This document shows positions 56,904-64,000 of a stretch of DNA of 64,000 bases, in pieces. The notes under the pieces were generated by a model. The model ran no database searches. It was given only the letters and a program-made list of their open reading frames with translations, and was not told the DNA's origin. The position numbers and the translations under genes are program-made. The DNA lies in NCBI RefSeq assembly GCF_001641265.1, contig NW_020167521.1, forward strand, positions 1,054,001-1,118,000, in the 5' to 3' direction. Within the stretch, counting starts at the first letter, position 1. Each line of letters opens with the position of its first letter. This DNA comes from Pseudogymnoascus destructans (Eukaryota; Ascomycota; Leotiomycetes; Thelebolales; Thelebolaceae).

Positions 56904-57994
56904 AAGGAATATAATTCCATTAGCTTCAATTTCAGTATCAATACTCCAACTTTTGGTAGCATGACCATTCCGACCAAAATCACGCCCACCCCGCATCGTC
57001 AGCAGCAACCCCATAAGACCATGGAGGCGGCTGAGGTGGTAGAGGTAGCACTAGAGGATCACGAGAGAAAGAAAGGGGTTTTGTAGCGCCGCTCATTTTT
57101 TTTCTTTTTGCTTTCTCGCATACTTGCCGCCCCTGGCTCTGTTCCGAGAGACCCAAAGACAGTCTGATCCTGCCGCGCTCGTAACTTTTTAGTGTCGTCT
57201 TCGGGCACTCAATAGGAGCTCTCTTCTTCGGTGTTGGCGGCCCTGTACTCGCAATTAATGCTCTCTTTCTTATCCGAAAATTCCCAACCGTCCTTCCTAT
57301 CCCACCGTTTAAAACTTTCAAGAGCATATGCCATAAACTCGTCGTGTTACTGGTTCCTGTTTCGGCGTAAGTACGTACGGTGGTGAGAAATGGTGGTGGT
57401 GAGAGATGACGGTGGTGAGAAGTTATATTGCTGCGCTGGCATAGGGATGGCTAGTTGCAAAAGGATCGGACATGGTCAAGAAATAGAATCAAAGAGACAT
57501 ATCAACTTTAACTTCAAGATCAATTCCCCTCCGACCTTTAGCCGGCACGAGCACTCCGATCCCAAGTTGCGTTCGTCCCGCATCATCCCCGCATTTTCGG
57601 TCCTGAGCAAACTTATCACAACCAACCCCACTTCCTCTATCGCAACCTCATTTTATGCAACATTACCACAACCTCGCCCTGCTGTGACATGCCCATCAAA
57701 ACCTCCACACAAATACGACCAGAACTACCCACAGAGATCACACAACGTCACCTACTAACGAGATCCGAGGCCCCCTGAGAGCCATGGACCCCTCATCCCA
57801 CCTTCCCCTCTGCCTCTAAGGCTCGGGCTAACCTTCTCCACAGCACGATTGCTACGTTACATCTCCCAACTACGGCACCTTGAGCCTCGCCCCTCCAGCC
57901 TTCTCAGCCTTATATCTTCAAGCCAAACCCATGTTATAAACTCTATTCCTCCCTCAGCAAAACCACCCCCAGGACCCCCCCACCAGCCCTCAAA

Positions 57995-58882
57995 ATGTCG
58001 GCCCAAACCGGCTCCCCCCACCCACTCCTCGACCGCCTCAACAAAGACGGCTTCGTCGTGATCCCCTCCCTCCTCACCCCCGAAGCTCTCACCACCCTGC
58101 GCACCGCCACCACCTCCGTCGACGCCCAGGCCCGCGCCGGCAACTGGCCCTACATCCGCACTCTCCCCAAGCAATTCCCCCCCTGGTCCGCCGCCGACCT
58201 CGACAAAGGCATCTGGGGCGTGCAGCACCTAATGCACCCCGAACTCCCGCCCTCCGCTCTCTTCACCTCCTCGTATTTTAGTCAGCGCACTTTGGCCGTC
58301 GTGACGGAGCTCTTACAGTGCTCTACTGATGATCTGGTCATGGAGCTGTATAACCTCCTCGTGCGCCCTGATCACCCCTTTGCGCTGCGCTGGCATAGGG
58401 ATGACATCGCGCCTACTGCCACGGCAGAGGAGGAGACGGAGCGCTTGGCCAAACCGGCGTGGCACGCGCAGTGGAACCTGGCGCTTTATGACGACGCATC
58501 GCTGATCGTGGTTCCGGGAACGCACGCCAGGCCGCGGACAGACGCAGAGAGGAGCGCAGATGAGTACGAGGATAACATGCCCGGGCAGCTGGTAGTGCAG
58601 TTGAAGGCAGGTGACGCGGTGTTTTATAATAATAATATCCTACATCGCGGTGTGTATGATGCGGGGAAGGCGAGGGCAACGCTGCATGGGAGTATGGGAC
58701 ATGTGAAGGGGGGGAGGGATAGGGCGAGGAATGTGCTGCAGCATGGGTGTGGGGAGTGGGTTGATCAGGTTGATTTTGGGGCTATGGAGGGGAAGGATAG
58801 GGAGGTGGCGGAGGGGATGAGGAAGAGGCTTGTGGAGTTGGGGAGGGTGAGTGGGGATATTGGGTATTCGCAGGTTGATTAG
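57995..58882 (+). CDS. Phytanoyl-CoA dioxygenase (PhyH) family protein
   Basis: A single exon of 295 aa. It starts MSAQTGSPHPLLDRLNKDGF, and the opening NKDGFVVIPSLLTPEAL is typical of PhyH enzymes. The iron-binding facial triad can be read as His and Asp in LRWHRDDIAP and the distal His in NNNILHRGVYD. An Arg in KARATLHGSMG is placed to bind 2-oxoglutarate. Family members hydroxylate acyl-CoAs or small molecules with Fe(II), O2 and 2-oxoglutarate. There is no peroxisomal C-terminal signal (it ends GYSQVD). The substrate is unknown. No biosynthetic cluster surrounds it. Confidence 0.9.
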   Translation: MSAQTGSPHPLLDRLNKDGFVVIPSLLTPEALTTLRTATTSVDAQARAGNWPYIRTLPKQFPPWSAADLDKGIWGVQHLMHPELPPSALFTSSYFSQRTLAVVTELLQCSTDDLVMELYNLLVRPDHPFALRWHRDDIAPTATAEEETERLAKPAWHAQWNLALYDDASLIVVPGTHARPRTDAERSADEYEDNMPGQLVVQLKAGDAVFYNNNILHRGVYDAGKARATLHGSMGHVKGGRDRARNVLQHGCGEWVDQVDFGAMEGKDREVAEGMRKRLVELGRVSGDIGYSQVD

Positions 58883-59326
58883 AGTAGGGGTGGATGCATA
58901 CCAATTGGTGGTGGTAAGGTGTTACAGTATAGTAAGTAGCGCGATGAGCAGCAGGCCTCATGGGACGTATTAGACAGGTATAATTAAACCAAATCTAGCA
59001 AATCGCAATAAACGTTACTATAACCCGATTGCTCGAACGCTCCTCCCCATAAAAAACCCTGATAAGTCGCTCCCTCAGCCCAAACCTTAATAGAAAACAT
59101 CGAAAGAGGAGCACATGAAAAGCGAGATATAGGCCCATAACCCGGCTCCGAAAAAGCACAAAAAGGAAAATATAAAAAGGACAGAGAGAGAGCCAGATAT
59201 AGACAAGTCATTTAGACGGAAGATGAAGTGGGATAACCCATTCCAACCCTTATATAACCTCGGTCCGCCTTCCGTTTTCTTGTATGTGATGGCGGTGCGG
59301 TGTCCATGAGGCGGGTAGAGACGCGT
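58883..59326. other. Convergent intergenic
   Basis: Two 3' flanks facing each other; nothing else seen. Confidence 0.55.
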
Positions 59327-59857
59327 CTACTTCTTCGCGACGACGGTCTTGGGTGCCGCTGGGGCCTTTTCCTTCTTGGCTGGTGCAGCCTGTGGGGTGG
59401 GTGTGTTAGTGTGGGTAGAGGGAGGTATATGGTAAGTATGATCGATCCAGCACCCTTCTCACACGCCATCATCGATCACAAAGAAACCCTTCGTCTCCTC
59501 CCAATTCCCAATGATACGCAAACACATAAATAGATACAAAACTAAAGGAAACCCCGCATATGAAAACAGAAATAATAAAAAAATCACCACCCAACTAACC
59601 TTCTTCTCCACAACCTTCTTCACCTTCTCCACCTTCGCCTTAACAGCTGCAGCTGCCCCTGCCTTCGGCGCCGCCGCCGACTTCTTCACACCCACCGGTT
59701 TGCTCCCCGCGGCAGCAGCCTTCTTAGGCGCGCGCTTCGCAGTCGTATTGGCTTTCGGCTTGGGCGCAGCGCGCTTGCGCGGCGCGACGGGCGAGGGAGG
59801 GGCCTCGAAGATGCGCGGGCGCGAGTTGCCGGTCGCGGCGCGGGTTTCGCGGGCCAT
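59327..59857 (-). CDS. Small basic Lys/Ala/Pro-rich protein (histone H1-tail-like)
   Basis: Two exons, 59600-59857 and 59327-59389, with a 210-nt intron, give 106 aa. It starts MARETRAATGNSRPRIF in an AAAATGG context. The body is KRAAPKPK, AKRAPKKAAAAGS, VKKSAAAPKAGAAAAVKAK and KKVVEKK, and it ends KTVVAKK. There are about 30 lysines and arginines and hardly any aromatic residues. Composition resembles linker-histone tails or ribosomal extensions, so binding to DNA or RNA is likely, but no globular domain is present. The frame is open for 140 codons upstream; that extension is Pro/Thr-rich and not accepted. Confidence 0.7.
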
Positions 59858-61067
59858 TTTTGGAGATCTGGGTGGGTGTGTTAGTTTCGGTTGCTCTGGG
59901 GTGTGGAAGAGAGGAGGAGGTGGGGTTGGGGGAGCTGTTGTGGAAGGTGTTGTGGAAGGTGTTGTGGAAGGTGTTGTGGTGGGTGTTGGAGGCAGGGCGC
60001 AGCGGTGATAACGCCAGCGCGTAGATCGGCGCCCCCAGCGGGGAGGGGGACTCACGGGATTGATGGGACTGGGGACGTGGAGATTTTGCGGTGAGGATCG
60101 CGCAGATGAGGCGACTGTGATGAGCGGGTTTGGGGATGTGGAAGGTGTTGCGGGACGGTGTTGTTGTGAGGTTTCTGGGAGGGAGGGTGGGCAAACGGAG
60201 GGTGGGTGTTTTGGGGGATTTGTTGTTGTCGCTTGCGATGTGGTCGGTGCTTTTTGGGTCGGGCTGGGGGCGGCCAAGGGGGTTGCGGACTGGGGGACCA
60301 GAGTTGGTGTAGGCTGTGGGTTAATGGGTTTGGAGTATTGGGAATTATTTTATTTAAGAAGATTGGGATTTTGTTATTTGATTATTTGTTGTTCGAGAGA
60401 GGACTGGAAAGATCTAGCCTTGAATTCATACTGGGCGATGAGTCTTGTCTCGGGAAGACGTGGGATGTGTTTCGAGGAGCCCTAGATGACGAAGTCACTC
60501 GAAGCGCATTGTCGACTGACTTACAGAACGTACACAGACCTTGCTAGTTGAATCCCAAGGGACCTCCTGAATATCAATTCTGATGTGAGTTGCGAGTTCG
60601 TCATACGAAACATCCATGGTCAAAAACCACGCAAACCCTGATACTCTAGGCCGAAAAGCCTCCGCCAGTGCTATAATTACCCCGTCCCGCCCTGTTGAAT
60701 TATATGTATTAGTATTTTTTTTTTTAAAAAAAATACAGCCTATAGTGATTAATGTTCTTTACTTTCATGCATAGTTGTTCTATGCTTTCATTTTAGGTGC
60801 TTCTGGCAGTCCATGTGAAGCCGTTGCGTTGGGCCACACTAGCATTTATGATATCTTCAGTCTCTCACATGTTATAATACGATCACGAGAGTTGACAAGC
60901 CCAGACAAGAAGCTTTAGCAATGAGTTCTGTAATTCATGAAGAGCCATTGAACGTGAATATTTGAACATTTGAATATCCAGGACTCCGAGACTATGCGAA
61001 TATTATCTACAGTCATTTATCCTCCCCATCCTCCGCGTGCCAACTCCAGGGACTAAACACCAACCCC
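59858..61067. other. Intergenic, 1.2 kb
   Basis: Promoter of the basic protein gene, with a 12-bp repeat. An oligo-T/oligo-A palindrome lies at about 60711-60738. No gene is supported. Confidence 0.55.
59937..59979. repeat. 12-bp repeat GTGTTGTGGAAG
   Basis: About three and a half head-to-tail copies, 80 bp upstream of the basic protein start codon. Confidence 0.85.
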
Positions 61068-62291
61068 TTACTTCTTAGCATCATTCGCTGCCTTACTCGC
61101 AAGATCCTCAACCTCATCAGCCTTCTTCGACAGGATCTCTGCAATCTCCTTATACGCCTCCTTGGCAATCTTGTCCGCCTCTCCACCATGCTTCTTCACC
61201 GCCTCATGTAGCTTGTGCAACTTCGGCACGATCTCTTGACCGCCAGGAATCAAGTTGATATACTCCTGAATGTTCTTCCCCACGCCCGGGCTATTCACCT
61301 TCTCACCAGCCTTCTTCGCATACTCCTTCAGATCGCTAACATCGCCGTTCTTGATCTTCTCAAACAGCTCCGAGAAGTTCGCCTGCTTAAGCGCATCCGA
61401 GTTCTCCTCAATGACCTTCTTGATCTCGGGGTTCTTATCAAGGTAAGGCTGTGCCTTCTCAAGGCCCTTCTTCCACGCCTGGTCGCCCATTCCCTTGAGC
61501 TTCTCAATGTTCTCCTCAACAACCTTGCGGATCTTGTCCGCCGCGTCTGTGCCGCTACTATTCTTGAGAATATCCTTAATCTGATCGTATGTCTTGTTCA
61601 CCTGCTCCTTAGCTTCCGGTCCGTAAGAGTCGGCCATTTGCTTTAGCTGATCGATGCTGCCGCCAACCTTCTCCTTGAGGTGAGGGTGGTTATCCAAGAT
61701 CTCGCCCGATGCTTCGCTGGCAAGCTCAGTCACCTTGCTGAGGTGCTTCTGGAGGATTTCCCAGGTCTTGTGCGCGGTCTCGATGGTCAACCCGCCCTTG
61801 GTTGCTTCCCTCATATCGGAGTAAGCATCGCGGATAATCTCGTCGACCTTGCCGCGGTGCTTCTGCTCAATTTTATCGAGATCGTTGAAAGCCGCGTCAA
61901 CGTAGGACTTGGCCCCGGGGATAAACGCGGCGTATGAGGTAACGGTGCTACGGAACCATTTTAATAACTCGTTCGGCTCAGGAGCCGAGTCTTTCATGGA
62001 GGATGTGATGTTTCGGAACTGCCTCTTGGTTGCTGCGGCGCCATCGACAATGGTCTTTGCGCCACTGTAATGGTAGTATCCGTATCCGAGAGAAAAGACA
62101 AGGGCGCCGCCTGCGATTCCGGCAACGACTCCACTGCCAGCACCACCCCCGACGTTCGATGCCACTTGCGAGGATTGTTGTGGCGTCAAAGTCGATTGTA
62201 GTCTGATTTGGCGGGCATTGGAGCAAATTGGGGCCCTTGCTGGTGCTTTCAGCACACGTGCCGACCTAATGGCAGTTCTTGAAGCCATCAT
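61068..62291 (-). CDS. Mitochondrial membrane-anchored coiled-coil protein, function unknown
   Basis: A single exon of 407 aa. It starts MMASRTAIRSARVLKAPARA. A presequence runs to about residue 35 (ending near RQIRLQSTL). A glycine-rich membrane helix spans about 45-75 (GVVAGIAGGALVFSLGYGYY). The remaining 320 residues are Lys/Glu/Asp-rich, almost wholly helical repeats (EKVGGSIDQLKQMADSYG, KKGLEKAQPYLDKNPEIKKV) with an 11-residue-like periodicity seen in LEA and apolipoprotein-type helices. An inner-membrane anchor with a long matrix or intermembrane helix is the likely layout. I do not recognise a named family. Confidence 0.8.
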   Translation of the reverse strand: MMASRTAIRSARVLKAPARAPICSNARQIRLQSTLTPQQSSQVASNVGGGAGSGVVAGIAGGALVFSLGYGYYHYSGAKTIVDGAAATKRQFRNITSSMKDSAPEPNELLKWFRSTVTSYAAFIPGAKSYVDAAFNDLDKIEQKHRGKVDEIIRDAYSDMREATKGGLTIETAHKTWEILQKHLSKVTELASEASGEILDNHPHLKEKVGGSIDQLKQMADSYGPEAKEQVNKTYDQIKDILKNSSGTDAADKIRKVVEENIEKLKGMGDQAWKKGLEKAQPYLDKNPEIKKVIEENSDALKQANFSELFEKIKNGDVSDLKEYAKKAGEKVNSPGVGKNIQEYINLIPGGQEIVPKLHKLHEAVKKHGGEADKIAKEAYKEIAEILSKKADEVEDLASKAANDAKK

Positions 62292-63327
62292 GATTGTAAG
62301 ATGTGATAAAATGCGGGAAGTATGATATTATGCGGTGAGAATATCGGAATCTTGCAAACACAGCTCAATTGAATTAAAATGAAGCTTCACTGTGTATAGA
62401 CTGTGCTCAGAAGGGGGGAGCTACTCATATTTGTAGCTTGCATCGTTGCATCAGGGTAACTTTAGAGTCATGCCGTCATTGCAATGGCCAGGCCCACATA
62501 TAGGGACTACCATTTTCAGGGACCTTGCTCCTGAAAACGGTGTACCTATAGCGTATTTTAGTAGCCGAAAGCTGAGCTAGTCGAAGCTCCAAACTCTGAG
62601 CCTCAGCACGCATTTTTTAAGAAACCGTAATGTCGATGCTTGTGCTAGTGCTATGGTAGGAAGCTCAACCATCGCGCCGCTTTATTATATTGGACGACCT
62701 GATGACCGTCCCAGGTAATACCATTTATCTTTTCAGTGAAGGCCTATTTTGTAAAACCGTCACTATTTTGAAGCTTCCACATTATTCTCTTGAGGTGGTG
62801 TTCATCCAAGTTCAAAATCCTCACAACAGTAACATTGACGTCATCACCCACAATTGGCACAATTGGCGCTAGTGGAGCCGCGGGGTTTTTAAGCTTTAAT
62901 ACTATGTACATAGTTGGCCAAGGTTGCCCCGTATATGCCACAATTAAACCGAACATATCAACTTCACTTTCATAACCAGAGATGAAGTTAAATTGATTTA
63001 TTATAACTTCAAAATGGCTATTTATATTTTGAGCTCCTGAGAGGGACCAGTTATCAGTGTCCACACTCTTGCCTAGCTCTTTCTTCGAGGCCATAACTCC
63101 GCAAATGCTTCTGCTTTCAACTGCAAATCTTCTCTCTCTTCCCATTCCATCGCAAGGTATCATAAAAAGTATTGTGATCCGAATGTTCATAAACCCCATA
63201 AAATATATATTTGTTCTTCCTTCCCATCTCCCGAATCGCCGCCGTCAAATATCCACGTTTTCATAGAGTATGATTTCCTCCTCAATTGACCACGTCGTAA
63301 ATTCATAAATATGTTTCACTCTTCCAT
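62292..63327. other. Intergenic, AT-rich, with one doubtful ORF
   Basis: Promoter of the mitochondrial coiled-coil gene on the left. The minus-strand ORF at 62744-63199 is listed separately. Confidence 0.5.
62744..63199 (-). CDS. Possible small protein, unsupported by homology
   Basis: An intact 151-codon ORF in AT-rich sequence. An internal start (MASKKELGKSVDTDNW) would give about 116 aa. The segment DMFGLIVAYTGQPWPTMYIV and following has strand-like alternation. No family is recognised, and no splice sites are needed. It may be chance. Confidence 0.3.
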   Translation of the reverse strand: MGFMNIRITILFMIPCDGMGRERRFAVESRSICGVMASKKELGKSVDTDNWSLSGAQNINSHFEVIINQFNFISGYESEVDMFGLIVAYTGQPWPTMYIVLKLKNPAAPLAPIVPIVGDDVNVTVVRILNLDEHHLKRIMWKLQNSDGFTK

Positions 63328-63951
63328 CTAATCTTCGTCGGCTTCGATAGACGACAATCGACGTCTAAGGTTTGGACGGGCCACAACGTCATCGTCATCG
63401 TCATCGTCTTCATCTTCAATGCTTCGCTTTCTCTCCGAGCTTGGGGTTCCAAAGTATCCGAAGACGCGGCTCGAGAAAGAGCGGCGTGAAGTTGTGCTCT
63501 GTCGGACGAACAGAGAAGACAGTTCTGTCTGACCTCTCCTTGGAGAAAGTGGGCCGAATGGCGAGCGCGCCTCAGGTTGTTGTGGCCCAGCTTGTCCCTC
63601 GAAGACGGGGACGCTCTCCATGCCTTCAGCTCCAGTTGGATCTTCAGACTTGACTTCTTCCTTCAAACCACCTTCCTCCATGGACGGGAACACACTGTCT
63701 GGATCTTCCATGTCCGGCAGCTGGCTCAAATCGATCGTTTGCGGACGCTTGACGGAGCGGATGAATTCAACTTCAGGTCTCTTGTTAGACCCGATGAATG
63801 TAAGCTCATCTCGTCTTCAATCTTGAGTGGCGAGGGCTTTGCAGAGTGAATGAACTCGAAGCCGTCATCATCAGAGTCTTCCTCTGATTTAATAGCATTT
63901 TTTGAGAGCAGAAAATCTTAGACACAGTGAGGAACGTGAGATCGCCTTAGA
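63328..63951 (-). CDS. 3' part of an acidic, phosphorylation-prone nuclear-type protein with a frame break
   Basis: The C-terminal frame runs from about 63800 to the stop at 63328: ELTFIGSNKRPEVEFIRSVK, IDLSQLPDMEDPDSVFPSME and RSFSSRVFGYFGTPSSERKR, ending in an Asp run and RRRLSSIEADED. Upstream, from a plausible acceptor (CTAAG) at 63920-63924, a different frame reads KSEEDSDDDGFEFIHSAK, then PSPLKIEDE. The two look like one protein but are offset by two bases near 63806, with no GT-AG pair between them. The 5' portion lies to the right of or beyond the window. Function is unknown; Ser/Asp-rich FEFI and VEFI motifs could be SUMO-interacting. Confidence 0.55.
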
Positions 63952-64000
63952 GAAATACGGCCCAAACTGCTTTGTAAAGAGGCCCAAACGAGTTATAAGT

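Larger units (their letters stand above)
55914..57994. other. Intergenic, 2.1 kb
   Basis: Contains a perfect hairpin at 56532-56556 and a 15-bp tandem repeat at 56844-56903. A minus-strand ORF of 115 codons (56980-57327) is basic and Pro-rich but lacks any recognisable family, so it is not called. Confidence 0.55.

Noticed and set aside
57995..58882. Biosynthetic cluster around the PhyH enzyme
   Set aside because: Neighbours are a disordered protein and a basic protein; no synthase, P450, transporter or regulator is present.
59459..60277. 272-codon ORF giving the small basic protein a 140-residue N-terminal extension
   Set aside because: The added part is low-complexity Pro/Thr sequence over a 12-bp repeat, and the internal ATG has an ideal context.

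Overview
The window comes from a filamentous ascomycete nuclear genome (Pezizomycotina; a Leotiomycetes-like fungus is my guess, with low confidence). Protein-coding genes lie on both strands, spaced about 0.3 to 2.6 kb apart. Most are interrupted by 43-110 nt GT-AG introns with CTAAC/CTGAC-like branch sites. The products are single-copy eukaryotic housekeeping proteins. I rebuilt gene models by joining exons until phase and family homology agreed. No tRNA, rRNA, CRISPR array or secondary-metabolite cluster was seen.

Layout. 0-11 kb: 5' part of mitochondrial HSP78 with a near-ideal heat-shock element, S-adenosylhomocysteine hydrolase, eIF3h, a UPF0643 protein, a PET8-like mitochondrial carrier and a CID2/MIX23 protein. 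11-22.8 kb: ARF1 and an EMP24-type p24 cargo receptor share a divergent promoter, followed by a four-helix membrane protein, NAR1 (cytosolic Fe-S assembly), a SUZ-domain protein, a small novel protein, a D-2-hydroxyacid dehydrogenase and an IEC1-like zinc-finger protein. 23.4-32 kb: a decayed aldo-keto reductase, TEX1/THOC3, RIC1 and the CK2 beta subunit. 32.1-35.9 kb is the mobile part: a pogo/Fot-type transposase gene with a second, apparently intact pogo-like transposon (2,210 bp, 117-bp perfect terminal inverted repeats, TA target duplication, intron-containing transposase) inserted just upstream of it. 36-50 kb: an intact aldo-keto reductase, DNA2, an ODC-type carrier with an 11-nt micro-exon, a 2.6 kb repeat-rich convergent intergenic block, and the HIR1/HIRA histone chaperone. 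52-64 kb: a 1,145-aa fungal protein with a myristoylation-like N-terminus, a phytanoyl-CoA dioxygenase-like enzyme, a small basic Lys/Ala protein, a mitochondrial coiled-coil protein, and the 3' part of an acidic protein with an apparent reading-frame break.

Functional links are loose, as is usual in fungi. SAHH and a SAM-type mitochondrial carrier both touch the methyl cycle. ARF1, EMP24 and RIC1 all act in ER-Golgi traffic. HIR1, the IEC1-like protein and DNA2 act in chromatin or DNA maintenance. The strongest material for a second look is the intact long-TIR transposon, the aldo-keto reductase pseudogene whose nonsense mutation also creates a splice donor, the five-unit heat-shock element, and the duplicated repeat block at 44.8-46.4 kb.
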